Notes: generated from the sequence alone by a model not told the origin. Counted from the stretch's first letter, positions 1 through 7,200 are shown. The stretch is 16,032 bases of DNA from Candidatus Methanophagaceae archaeon (GCA_013374505.1 QENJ01000054.1:1-16032), one strand, 5' to 3'. A program made the numbers and translations.

Positions 1-156
1 TTTGTATGTGTTAGCTGCAATTTTATCGCTTATCCTCGCACCGAATAGGATAGAAGCTAAAAACCACTTGAACCTGCCTGACGGATTCGTTAAGTCTATC
101 CCAAGGTCTTCCGAATACAGAGGGAAGTTAGCAAGGAGTACATCGATTTTGTCCAT
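1..156 (-). CDS. Endonuclease III-like (HhH-GPD) protein, N-terminal part only
   Basis: A minus-strand reading frame opens with ATG at 156-154 and stays open for 52 codons to the left edge, so the C-terminal part is missing. The protein starts MDKIDVLLANFPLYSEDLGI and has, at about residues 29-52, the pattern FKWFLASILFGARISDK. This resembles the first helices of HhH-GPD DNA glycosylases of the endonuclease III type, where the usual form is F-x-L-L-V-A-x-x-L-S-A-Q-x-T-D. The helix-hairpin-helix, the catalytic Lys/Asp and any Fe-S cysteines would lie beyond the edge, so the assignment rests on this short stretch. The expected role would be base-excision DNA repair. A G-rich GGGGGG stretch lies about 16 bases before the ATG. 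The overlapping plus-strand frame at 2-187 does not look like a protein. Confidence 0.6.
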   Translation of the reverse strand, partial: MDKIDVLLANFPLYSEDLGIDLTNPSGRFKWFLASILFGARISDKIAANTYK

Positions 157-293
157 CTTTCTTCACATTCACACCCCCCTTTTTTAACTTGAGTTTATCT
201 ATAATTACCTGACTTTCAGACTATTTAAATGACCTCACCTTCAGTAGCTAACATTTATCAGTGTTGAGCTTCTTTTGGAAAAAATAGAGGTGA
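157..293. other. Intergenic region with the undefined left end of the IS element
   Basis: This AT-rich gap lies between the partial endonuclease III-like gene (minus) and the transposase (plus), so it should hold the promoter of the former and the left end of the insertion sequence. TATA-like AT stretches occur near 195-203 and 226-232. I could not find an inverted repeat that clearly pairs with the sequence near 1640-1700, so the IS ends are not defined. A GAGGTGA ribosome-binding-like sequence directly precedes the transposase ATG at 294. Confidence 0.4.
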
Positions 294-1202
294 ATGGACA
301 ATATGCAAACATATACCTACCTCCAAGCAACCATATTGAAGCTATTCGGAGAAATAGGTTTGAATCTGTCAAAGCCGTTGAGAACGACACTTTCCGCCTT
401 GATCGTCTACTTATTGGAGGATAACAAGGCACACATATCGAGACTAGGAGAATCCCTATCTGTTGGTGACGCAAGTGTTATGGCCTGTATTCAGCGAATA
501 CGCCGGTTCATGTCCAATAAAAAGCTGTCGCCCGCCATAACTGTCATACCGCGGATCCGTCTGACGCGCCCACTCCTGTCGAAACTTCCAGAAATCGTGC
601 TGTGCATGGATCGCACAGATTGGGGAAAACGGGGTAAACACATTAATATCCTTTCAGTGGCCATATATTTTAAAGGGCGTGCAATCCCGTTATTCTGGAT
701 TGTTTTTGGAAATAAGGGTAATAGCTCCGCTGAACAGTGGAAACAAGTCTTAACGCCGAGCATCGAAGGATTACAGCAGATGGAGTGGCTTTCTGGCGTA
801 CCTATCCATGTTGTCGCGGACAGAGAGTTTGCCAGCCCAAAACTGGCGGAATGGCTTAAAAACATTTATGGTGCGGGTTCAACACTGCGGTTGAAGGCAA
901 GCATGTACTTGAAAGATGGTGGCATGCCCGAAACACAAATAGCCACACTGTTACAGAAACTGCCTAAGGGCTCGCGTCGTGTTCTACTGTTCTACATGAC
1001 CAGATAGTGACACGGCACAGCACGTTTAAGATGAATGTCGTACTGATCTGGGGAAAGGGCTACGAAGAAGCGATGGTTTTGGCGACTACACTCGCGAAAC
1101 CGTACAAAGCAGCGATATTAGACGGGCAACGTTTTGGCATCGAACCGAGGCACAAAGATTGGAAAACCAACGCTTTTGAACTCGAAAAAACACGTGTGAC
1201 TG

Positions 1203-1213
1203 CCCCAAAGGGG
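1203..1213. repeat. Left copy of the 11-bp direct repeat flanking the MITE-like insert
   Basis: CCCCAAAGGGG at 1203-1213 is repeated exactly at 1378-1388. In the reconstructed transposase it occurs once and encodes part of TAPKG. It is therefore the best candidate target-site duplication. Because the repeat begins with CCCC and ends with GGGG, a shorter 4-bp duplication (CAAA) with GGGG belonging to the element ends fits equally well. Confidence 0.7.
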
Positions 1214-1377
1214 CGCAATCGAAAAAACCAGTGATTTATCAACGCGGAGATCGCAGAGGGCGCAGAGTTTAAGTGTGTTCCAAACTCCGCTTGGTTTTTC
1301 TAATGTCTCTGCGTTCTCTGCGCGCTCTGCGGTAAAATTAGGGGGTATAGTGATTTCACTGGAAAAATCAATTGTGC
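1214..1377. mobile_element. MITE-like hairpin insert in the transposase gene
   Basis: A 164-base non-coding segment interrupts the transposase between direct repeats. Its ends are imperfect inverted repeats: GCGCAATCG...CCAGTGA on the left (from 1213) and, read on the other strand from 1377, GCACAATTG...CCAGTGA. An A-run in one arm faces a T-run in the equivalent place in the other. Further in, the arms at about 1241-1268 (CGCGGAGATCGCAGAGG...) and about 1305-1333 (CTCTGCGTTCTCTGCGC...) are again imperfect inverse complements, so most of the element can fold into one long hairpin. It encodes no protein, so it would need a transposase supplied elsewhere. Removing it with one direct-repeat copy restores the host reading frame. 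CGCAGAG-rich inverted repeats of this look are common in prokaryotic intergenic DNA. Confidence 0.7.
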
Positions 1378-1388
1378 CCCCAAAGGGG
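1378..1388. repeat. Right copy of the 11-bp direct repeat flanking the MITE-like insert
   Basis: CCCCAAAGGGG, identical to 1203-1213. It is preceded by one extra C at 1377. The reading frame of the transposase C-terminus resumes directly after it at 1389 (ATA GAA ACG). Confidence 0.7.
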
Positions 1389-1570
1389 ATAGAAACGCTC
1401 TTGATTCCGATTGCATTCGTGTATATCCTGTGTGTACTCGAGGGTGAGGAAAAAGAAGAAACCGGCGATGTCCGCACGCCGCCAAAAGGCAAAAAGCGCA
1501 TGGTAGGACTTTTCCTGAGTGGTATCAGAGCCATTTCTACGCAGCTCATACAATTCTACCTATGTAAGAC

Positions 1571-1641
1571 GCTGATTTACACAGATTTACACAGATTTAA
1601 TTTCTTCTGCGTTAATCTGCGTCAATCTGTGTCAATAATCA
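1571..1641. repeat. ACACAGATT-type imperfect inverted repeat
   Basis: The left arm (about 1571-1599) contains two ACACAGATTTA units in tandem. The right arm (about 1609-1641) contains TTAATCTGCG and TCAATCTGTG units. The arms are imperfect inverse complements around a loop of about 10 bases, giving a potential hairpin of about 70 bases. It interrupts or replaces the end of the broken transposase frame, which loses its protein-like character here. A related inverted repeat lies at about 10963-11118. Repeats built on this motif are widespread in prokaryotic genomes and are probably non-autonomous elements; their function is unknown. Confidence 0.6.
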
Positions 1642-1865
1642 TTTTTAGTTGGATACTATGCTTTCTACTAACAGATCATGTACCTATTCACCTTTTTTAG
1701 AAAGCTTGCAGAGGATATATCCCGTTCCATGAACGAACCCTCCTCCATCTTTTTTATCTCGAGTCACGACACTACCACTAATAACCACAACCCGCTTTTT
1801 GATAACATAAACGCAATAAATAAATGATTTTATTATAATGCAAGGCATATTAAATACGGGTAGGT
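1642..1865. other. Right flank of the IS remnant and upstream region of cobN
   Basis: No convincing gene is present. The first part (to about 1690) probably holds the right end of the insertion sequence, but I could not identify its terminal repeat. The remainder becomes strongly AT-rich from about 1790 and should contain the cobN promoter. A 54-codon minus-strand frame (1684-1848) exists but has no ribosome-binding site and overlaps the presumed promoter, so I do not count it as a gene. Confidence 0.4.
1829..1838 (+). promoter_or_regulatory. TATA-like box of cobN
   Basis: TTTATTATAA in a strongly AT-rich stretch, centred about 33 bases before the first ATG of cobN at 1866. Archaeal TATA boxes lie about 26 bases ahead of transcription start, so this would give a very short leader. 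It is inferred from position and composition only. Confidence 0.35.
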
Positions 1866-4800
1866 ATGAAAATGAAAGTAGCAGCAGTAACTTGGGGCAG
1901 TGATCTGGTTTTACTCACCAAAGCCTGTAAAGAGCTCGGAATAGAGTTAAACGCATGGTCAACACATGACGTAGAAGATGCGAAGAAGCGAGAAGAGTGC
2001 ATAAAGTCTTTTGTGCAGGCGGACATCATCCTCTTACATCCATCAAATGAGGCGCATTGGAATAAGATAACCGAAAGCCTGAATAAGAAAGTGCCAACGA
2101 TCTATTTCGGGCATGGTTCCGCCTTATGTCGACTTTCAAACGTTTCACCGAAGGTTGTTGCAACGGTCAATGCCTACTATGTTTACGGTGGGGCAGAGAA
2201 CACAGCGAATATGTTAAGGTACCTTGGAAAGGAGATTCTGGGCAGGGATTACAAATATGAAGATCCAAAAGAGACGATGTGGCAGGGCATATACCATCCG
2301 GATGCCGAAACTGCTTTCGAGAACATAGAGGACTATTTCGCATGGTATAACCCTAACCGCAGACACAAAGTCGGCATTCTATTCTTTCGCTCTTATTGGA
2401 CGAACAAAGACCTTGGAGTCATGAATGCGTTAATACGTGAATTGGAAACTGAGTTTGATGTGATTCCTGCATTCTGTTATGGTGCAGGCGATAAAGATTT
2501 AGGTGCTAAATCGAGCAGTGAAGTCATTGACGCTTTCTTCATGGGCAGGATTGACGCTTTCATAAACCTTCAATCGGTATTTAATACAGGAAGCGGAGGA
2601 GAAGAGAGTTCGGTAAATACACTGAAAAGGCTCGATGTGCCAGTATTCCACCCGCTGGTGACATACTACAATACAGAAACAGAATGGCGCGCGGATAGTC
2701 ATGGAATAAGCAGCCTGGAAGTTGGCTGGAGTGTTGCAATGCCCGAATTAGAGGGCGTAATCGAACCGATAATTATTGGAACATCAAGAAGAGACAGCGA
2801 ATCCGAGCGACATACGCTGATAAAAGAGCGTGTGAAAAAGGTTGTGAATCGGGTGAAGAAATGGATAGTGCTAAGAAACAAACCGAAATCCGAGCGCAGG
2901 GTTGCATTTATACTCCATAACAATCCATGTACCAGCGTGGAGGGCTCAGTAGGAGGAGGTTCACATCTTGACAGCCTGGAGAGCGTTGCCCGGATTTTGA
3001 AGTGCATGAAAGAGGCGGGATATTCGGTCGAAGAACCAGAAAGCGGAAAAGAACTTATTGAGAACATTATGGACCATAAAGCAATTTCTGAGTTCAGATG
3101 GACAACCGTGGATGAAATAGTGAATAAGGGCGGTGCACTTGCGTTGATAAGCACGGCGGATTACGAGAAATGGTTTGATACACTTGCACACGCAGTGAAG
3201 CAACGAACGTGTGAAGCATGGGGCAATCCACCGGGTGAAGCGAAGGATGGAGTTCCTGCTGCTATGGTTTACAACGGTAAAATCGTGGTGACTGGCGTTC
3301 AATACGGGAATGCAGTCGTGTGCGTGCAGCCGAAACGAGGCTGTGCGGGTTCAAGGTGCGATGGTCAGGTCTGTAAGATTTTACATGATCCTGAAGTGCC
3401 ACCGCCGCATCAATATCTCGCAACTTACCGGTACCTGGAATACTCTTTTGGTGCGGACGTAATCATACATGTCGGTACACATGGCAACCTGGAATTTTTG
3501 CCTGGTAAATCCGTGGCATTATCCGAAAGCTGCTATCCCGACATAGCTATAGGAAATCTGCCACATCTATACATATATAACTCGGACAATCCGCCTGAAG
3601 GGGCAATAGCAAAACGAAGAAGCTATGCGACTCTGATAGACCACATGCAGACCGTTATGACCGAAAGTGGGCTATATGGCGATTTGAAAGAGCTTGAAGA
3701 CCAGATTGCTGAATATAACAAGATTAAACGGTCAGATAAGGCAAGAGCGCATGCTTTAGAGCACATAATTACGGATTTGATACGGAAAACGAATCTATCC
3801 GAGGAGATAAGACTGGATACTAAGTTAGAGGCGGGATATTCCTTTGAATCTGTGATAGAAATAGCACATGAGGCTATCACGCGCATCTACAATACACAGA
3901 TTCCTGATGGTATGCACATCTTCGGTGAAGTACCGAAAGGAGAGAAGAAGGTTGAGTTCATCAACTCGATGCTGAGACATGACTCAGAACTGCGGAAATT
4001 GGTCTTTACGCTTATGGGACTCGATATTGCGCCTTCTGATGCAGAAAGTGCGTTATTAGCCGAGGTGGATAGTATAGCAAAGGATTTTATTTCTGCTTTT
4101 TTGACCGGAGAGGACCCATTGGAAGCAGCTAAGCGGATATTAAGCAGCAGGTTTGATAGGGACGAAACGGAAAAGCTGTATCTGATTTGGGAGAAGGTAA
4201 TGGATATTTCAGCACTGATAGAAGCATCGGACGAGCTGGGTAGTTTGTTGCATGGATTCGATGCGGGCTATATCGAACCAGGACCTTCGGGACTCATAAC
4301 ACGGGGTAAACATGATATACTACCAACAGGCAGGAACTTTTATTCGCTTGACCCGTTCAAGGTTCCCACAAGGAGTGCATGGACGATAGGTAAGAGACTT
4401 GCGGATGCCGTGATACGGAAATACGAGACGGAGACTGGATCGCTTCCAGAGAACATAGCAATGTACTGGATGGCATCTGACATCATGTGGGCGGATGGCG
4501 AGCAACTCGCGCAGATATTGTACTTGATCGGGGTAGAGCCGGTCTGGCACAGCGGAAGTGTAAAAGGCTACCGAGTTTTACCGTTGGAAGAAATTGGTCG
4601 TCCGAGAATAGATATAACTATTCGGGTAAGTGGTATTATTCGAGACTGTTTTTATAACTGCATCGAGCTGTTGGACGAGGCGATACGAGAGGTTGCCGTG
4701 CTTGACGAGCCCCTAGAGCAGAACTATTTGAGAAAGCATGCAATGGCGACTGCACCAGAAAATACGGATGGTAAGTACGCACGGATATTCGCATGTAAGC

Positions 4801-5555
4801 CCGGGACTTACGGTAATGGCGTGAATTTAGCGGTATATTCTTCTGCGTGGAAAGAGGAGAAGGATTTGTCGGATGTGTTTGTGCATTGGAACGGATATGC
4901 CTACGGGAAAGACAATTTCGGTACCGAAGCACGTGATAGTTTGGTATCACAGCTTAAAACAGTTGATTTGAGTTTTAATAAGACTGTTACGGACGAATAC
5001 GATCTATGCGGCTGTTGCTGCTATTTCGGTACACAAGGCGGCCTGACAACTGCTGCGCGAGAGGTTTCAGGCAAGGATGTACGTGCATATTATGGTGATA
5101 CGAGAGACCAGGATAAGATAGAAGTGAGAAGCCTTGCAGACGAGATGAGACGGGTCGTGCGAACGAAGTTGCTGAATCCTAAGTGGATAGAAGGGATGAA
5201 ACGTCATGGATACCGGGGTGCCGGGGACATATCAAAGCGGATTGGTCGAGTTTACGGCTGGGAAGCGACAACGCAGGAAGTGGATGACTGGATATTTGAT
5301 GACATCGCAAGGACGTTTGTGCTGGATGCTGAGATGCGGAAGTTCTTTGAGGAGAATAACCCGTGGGCGTTGGAAGAGGTGGGAAGAAGGCTGTTGGAAG
5401 CGTACGAACGTGGGCTGTGGGATGCGGACGAGGAAGTGATAGAAGGGCTGAAAAGCGCGTATCTCGATATGGAGGGCTGGATAGAAGAGAAGATGGGCAA
5501 TGTGAAAGGCGAGTTCCAGGGTGGTGCGATAGATGTGGTGACAAAAAGGGAATAG
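1866..5555 (+). CDS. cobN: CobN-like chelatase large subunit (CobN/Mg-chelatase H family)
   Basis: This 1229-aa protein belongs to the CobN/BchH family, the large porphyrin-binding subunit of ATP-dependent cobaltochelatase or magnesium chelatase. Family landmarks are HVGTHGNLEFLPGKSVALSE at about 535-554, followed by PEGAIAKRRSYATLIDH, and near the C-terminus NPKWIEGMKRHGYRGAGDI. The length is normal for the family. Two cysteine groups stand out: C493-x4-C498-x4-C503 (with C486 before it) in PKRGCAGSRCDGQVCK, and C1048-G-CCC(1050-1052) just before YFGTQGG. The start may be ATG 1866 or ATG 1872; AGGT at 1862-1865 lies six bases before 1872, the better ribosome-binding distance, giving a protein beginning MKVAAVTWG. 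No CobS/CobT, ChlI/ChlD or cobalamin gene is nearby, so the metal and substrate (cobalt for B12 being the default) cannot be fixed from context. Confidence 0.93.
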   Translation: MKMKVAAVTWGSDLVLLTKACKELGIELNAWSTHDVEDAKKREECIKSFVQADIILLHPSNEAHWNKITESLNKKVPTIYFGHGSALCRLSNVSPKVVATVNAYYVYGGAENTANMLRYLGKEILGRDYKYEDPKETMWQGIYHPDAETAFENIEDYFAWYNPNRRHKVGILFFRSYWTNKDLGVMNALIRELETEFDVIPAFCYGAGDKDLGAKSSSEVIDAFFMGRIDAFINLQSVFNTGSGGEESSVNTLKRLDVPVFHPLVTYYNTETEWRADSHGISSLEVGWSVAMPELEGVIEPIIIGTSRRDSESERHTLIKERVKKVVNRVKKWIVLRNKPKSERRVAFILHNNPCTSVEGSVGGGSHLDSLESVARILKCMKEAGYSVEEPESGKELIENIMDHKAISEFRWTTVDEIVNKGGALALISTADYEKWFDTLAHAVKQRTCEAWGNPPGEAKDGVPAAMVYNGKIVVTGVQYGNAVVCVQPKRGCAGSRCDGQVCKILHDPEVPPPHQYLATYRYLEYSFGADVIIHVGTHGNLEFLPGKSVALSESCYPDIAIGNLPHLYIYNSDNPPEGAIAKRRSYATLIDHMQTVMTESGLYGDLKELEDQIAEYNKIKRSDKARAHALEHIITDLIRKTNLSEEIRLDTKLEAGYSFESVIEIAHEAITRIYNTQIPDGMHIFGEVPKGEKKVEFINSMLRHDSELRKLVFTLMGLDIAPSDAESALLAEVDSIAKDFISAFLTGEDPLEAAKRILSSRFDRDETEKLYLIWEKVMDISALIEASDELGSLLHGFDAGYIEPGPSGLITRGKHDILPTGRNFYSLDPFKVPTRSAWTIGKRLADAVIRKYETETGSLPENIAMYWMASDIMWADGEQLAQILYLIGVEPVWHSGSVKGYRVLPLEEIGRPRIDITIRVSGIIRDCFYNCIELLDEAIREVAVLDEPLEQNYLRKHAMATAPENTDGKYARIFACKPGTYGNGVNLAVYSSAWKEEKDLSDVFVHWNGYAYGKDNFGTEARDSLVSQLKTVDLSFNKTVTDEYDLCGCCCYFGTQGGLTTAAREVSGKDVRAYYGDTRDQDKIEVRSLADEMRRVVRTKLLNPKWIEGMKRHGYRGAGDISKRIGRVYGWEATTQEVDDWIFDDIARTFVLDAEMRKFFEENNPWALEEVGRRLLEAYERGLWDADEEVIEGLKSAYLDMEGWIEEKMGNVKGEFQGGAIDVVTKRE

Positions 5556-5931
5556 GGCACATTTGTCCAATTTCTAACGCTCTATTTGGCTACCTGGCTA
5601 TTGGCTGTTAATGGAGGAGGGCGAGACTTTTGACTGTTTCCTTATAATTTTAGGGCTCGATTTGTTGACAAAGAATAGAACCTATTTCCGTTTGCCATCG
5701 TCCATTCGGAAACTTTATCTGGACGACAAATCATGTTTTCGGGTTTAGCGGACATCATGAGTTCACGATAAAAGTTCTGCATTATTTCTTTTAAATGTGT
5801 TTATCTCAACTTTACCGGGCTTTTTTGTTTATTTCACGAATGGTGCTTCCATATCAGGTATTTCTGGCATGAAAGACACCAAAAAAGATTTTATTGTGAT
5901 TTGACGTATTTAATTGTAATTTTAATGAGAG
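5556..5931. other. Gene-poor stretch after cobN, possibly decayed coding sequence
   Basis: No full gene is visible. Two short frames overlap head-on: a plus-strand one at 5611-5748 (45 codons, MEEGETFDCFLIIL...) and a minus-strand one at 5642-5782 (46 codons, MQNFYRELMMSAKPEN...). The minus-strand frame has the more protein-like composition, but neither has a good ribosome-binding site and I recognise neither. Upstream of the minus-strand frame, another frame read the same way (KKPGKVEINTFKRNN) ends in a stop, as expected for a degraded gene. The right end (5880-5930) is AT-rich and may be a promoter for the frame starting at 5932. Confidence 0.3.
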
Positions 5932-6245
5932 ATGGGCAAAGTGGAAGTGACGAGGAAAAGGGTAACGAAGCGTGAACTCAAGCATGATAGGCATACGGTG
6001 TCGCTACTGACGGATCATAAAACTTTTTAAAAAGTTTTATCAAAAACGCTTCGCAGTCAGTGGGGCATGGCGGGGAAGTGGTGGAGAGGTATATATTGGA
6101 GCAGAAAGGTTACGAGAAGGTAGATACAGTATCGGTGATGGATGAAGAAAAGGAAAAACATAGAGCACACAAAACCTGGTACACATCGCTTTATAACAAA
6201 CTTTTTGGGGGCTGCGTTAAAAATAAAAAATCGAAAAGCTTTTAA
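5932..6245 (+). pseudogene. Remnants of an unrecognised gene around a perfect palindrome
   Basis: Two plus-strand coding fragments flank a 24-bp perfect palindrome. The first (5932-6030, 32 aa) begins MGKVEVTRKRVTKRELKHDR and stops inside the palindrome. The second (6060-6245, 61 aa, GTG start) reads VGHGGEVVERYILEQKGYEK and then a lysine-rich tail. GGEVVERYILEQKGYE resembles the first helix and turn of several nuclease-fold families (G-x-x-x-E-R-Y-x-x-x-x-G-Y), but this is too short to name a family. The fragments are in different contexts and no one reading frame joins them. I read this as a gene broken by insertion or decay, although two very small independent genes are possible. An AT-rich promoter-like stretch precedes 5932. 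Confidence 0.35.
6017..6040. repeat. Perfect 24-bp palindrome
   Basis: Two 12-base arms (ATAAAACTTTTT and its exact reverse complement) meet without a loop. It lies between two coding fragments and contains the stop codon of the first. The symmetry ends at 6016/6041. It could be a cruciform or protein-binding site, or the scar of an inserted element; it lacks a following T-run on either strand, which argues against a simple terminator. Confidence 0.7.
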
Positions 6246-6354
6246 AGACCTGTGATAAAAAAGGTAGTTTAAGTTGTTGGCACTCATGCTTAACGGCAGG
6301 CCTTGTACTCAAGTACGGGGTATAGTGACTTTTTTTTAGACAGTGCCAAACAGT
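6246..6354. other. Intergenic region beyond the dapB stop, with a weak outer stem
   Basis: TTGGCACT at 6277-6284 and AGTGCCAA at 6342-6349 are exact inverse complements enclosing about 57 bases. Inside is a small hairpin GTAC-TCAA-GTAC (6305-6316), and a run of eight or more T lies near 6330-6338. This could be a structured RNA end for transcripts reading plus from the decayed region, or a small repeat remnant. It lies downstream of dapB on the minus strand, where it reads as an A-run rather than a terminator. Confidence 0.25.
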
Positions 6355-7146
6355 TCAGTCCCGTTCCAGTTCCTGCATCATGTCGTCCATAGAATAGATC
6401 CCACCCTCGTCTTTACTGTAAATCCATTCAATGGCTTTTACGGCACCCTGCGCGAATGCTTCCCGGCTATGTGCACGGTGTGTTATCTCCAGACGTTCGC
6501 CTCTACCGGCATACAACACCGTATGTTCACCAACAATGTCACCAGCACGCACTGCATGTATACCTATCTCATCATCCGTCCGCTCACCCGTTATACCCTG
6601 CCGGCCATATACGAATTTATCCACGCCCAAGCAATCAGAGATGATACCCGCGGCTTTTACCGCAGTACCGCTCGGAGCATCCTTTTTATGCGAGTGGTGC
6701 ATCTCTATGATCTCCACATGATACCCGTACGCTTGAAGTTGTCCTGTCGCGGCAGCAATCAATTTCCAGAATACATTCACACCGATAGAGAAGTTGGGAG
6801 AGATAATAGCAGGTACTTTTATGGCATCCTCCATCTCTTTGTATTGCAGCTCAGAAAATCCCGTGGTGCCAACCACTAGCTTTATGTTGTTACGAGCTGC
6901 GACTTTTACGTTTTCCACGGCTGATGCTGCGTTCGTAAAATCCACAAATACAGCCGGTTTAACCGTCTTTAGCAGGTTTTCCAACTCATCGGGGCTTGAT
7001 ATTTTTAGCCCCGGTGCTACTTCTTCTCCCACGCAACACGGGTCAAAACACGCTACCAAATCCATATTCTCGTGCTCTAAAATGCCGCTTATCACTTGAC
7101 TACCCATTCGCCCTTTTGCGCCCGTAACTGCCACATTTATGTTCAT
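6355..7146 (-). CDS. dapB: 4-hydroxy-tetrahydrodipicolinate reductase
   Basis: DapB reduces 4-hydroxy-tetrahydrodipicolinate with NAD(P)H, the second committed step of lysine/diaminopimelate synthesis. The 263-aa protein has the N-terminal Rossmann motif VTGAKGRMG (residues 7-15), VGTTGF at 92-97 and the signature EMHHSHKKDAPSGTA (148-162). Within the signature, H150 and K154 correspond to the E. coli catalytic His159/Lys163. The length is typical. The start is ATG 7146-7144; GGTG about 15 bases upstream is a weak ribosome site, and an AT-rich TATA-like stretch at 7169-7178 (minus) would place the transcript start almost at the ATG. It is divergent from the signal peptidase gene across an 85-base gap. 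No dapA or other lysine gene is adjacent, so it appears to stand alone. Confidence 0.96.
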   Translation of the reverse strand: MNINVAVTGAKGRMGSQVISGILEHENMDLVACFDPCCVGEEVAPGLKISSPDELENLLKTVKPAVFVDFTNAASAVENVKVAARNNIKLVVGTTGFSELQYKEMEDAIKVPAIISPNFSIGVNVFWKLIAAATGQLQAYGYHVEIIEMHHSHKKDAPSGTAVKAAGIISDCLGVDKFVYGRQGITGERTDDEIGIHAVRAGDIVGEHTVLYAGRGERLEITHRAHSREAFAQGAVKAIEWIYSKDEGGIYSMDDMMQELERD

Positions 7147-7168
7147 GCTAAATCATTGCACCTGCTCA

Positions 7169-7178
7169 TTAATAAAAA
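7169..7178 (-). promoter_or_regulatory. TATA-like box of dapB
   Basis: Read on the minus strand this is TTTTTATTAA, centred about 28 bases before the dapB ATG. At the usual archaeal spacing the transcript would start within a few bases of the start codon, suggesting a leaderless or near-leaderless message. Positional inference only. Confidence 0.3.
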
Positions 7179-7200
7179 CTATTTAGCAATTCAATTACAG

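Larger units (their letters stand above)
294..1570 (+). pseudogene. IS4-family DDE transposase, frameshifted and split by an insertion
   Basis: Three plus-strand pieces make one transposase. Piece 1 (294-1007, 237 aa) carries the first two catalytic Asp: D106 in CMDRTDW and D176 in VADREFAS. Piece 2 (about 998-1213) continues one frame back and carries the third acidic residue in QRFGIEPRHKDWK. That matches the IS4 R-x3-E-x6-K signature, with Asp where the usual Tyr stands. Piece 3 (1389-about 1570) has the C-terminal part beginning IETLLIPIAFVYILCVLEG. The join between pieces 1 and 2 needs a one-base change near 993-1000. Removing 1214-1388 (175 bases) joins pieces 2 and 3 in frame as ELEKTRVTAPKG-IETLLIP. 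The far C-terminus runs into an inverted repeat from about 1571. The element should be unable to move by itself, unless the first break is a programmed -1 frameshift, for which I see no classical slippery heptamer. Confidence 0.85.

Noticed and set aside
2..187. Plus-strand frame of 61 codons at the left edge
   Set aside because: It is antisense to the endonuclease III-like start on the minus strand, which has a recognisable motif, and its own protein has no family-like pattern.
1118..1553. Three overlapping minus-strand frames across the MITE-like insert
   Set aside because: They run antisense through transposase pieces and the hairpin insert; the plus-strand pieces have clear IS4 motifs, so these are shadows.
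294..1700. Terminal inverted repeats of the IS4 element
   Set aside because: AGGTGAAT occurs near the transposase start and, inverted, near 1685-1693, but the match is short, overlaps the ribosome-binding region and does not extend well.
1684..1848. Minus-strand frame of 54 codons (ending VHGTGYILCKLSKKGE)
   Set aside because: No ribosome-binding site, its start lies in the AT-rich cobN promoter, and its end overlaps the IS flank. It might be a relic but cannot be supported as a gene.
5179..5570. Several long minus-strand and alternate plus-strand frames over the cobN C-terminus
   Set aside because: They coincide with conserved CobN sequence and have low-complexity Ser/Pro/Leu-rich translations typical of shadow frames.
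1341..6329. GGGGTATAGTGA shared by the MITE-like insert (about 1342) and the region before dapB (about 6317)
   Set aside because: A 12-base match between two places in 16 kb is expected by chance several times, and the flanks do not match.
6343..6879. Plus-strand 178-codon frame opposite dapB
   Set aside because: dapB on the other strand has all catalytic motifs over the same bases; this frame has no promoter and no recognisable domain.
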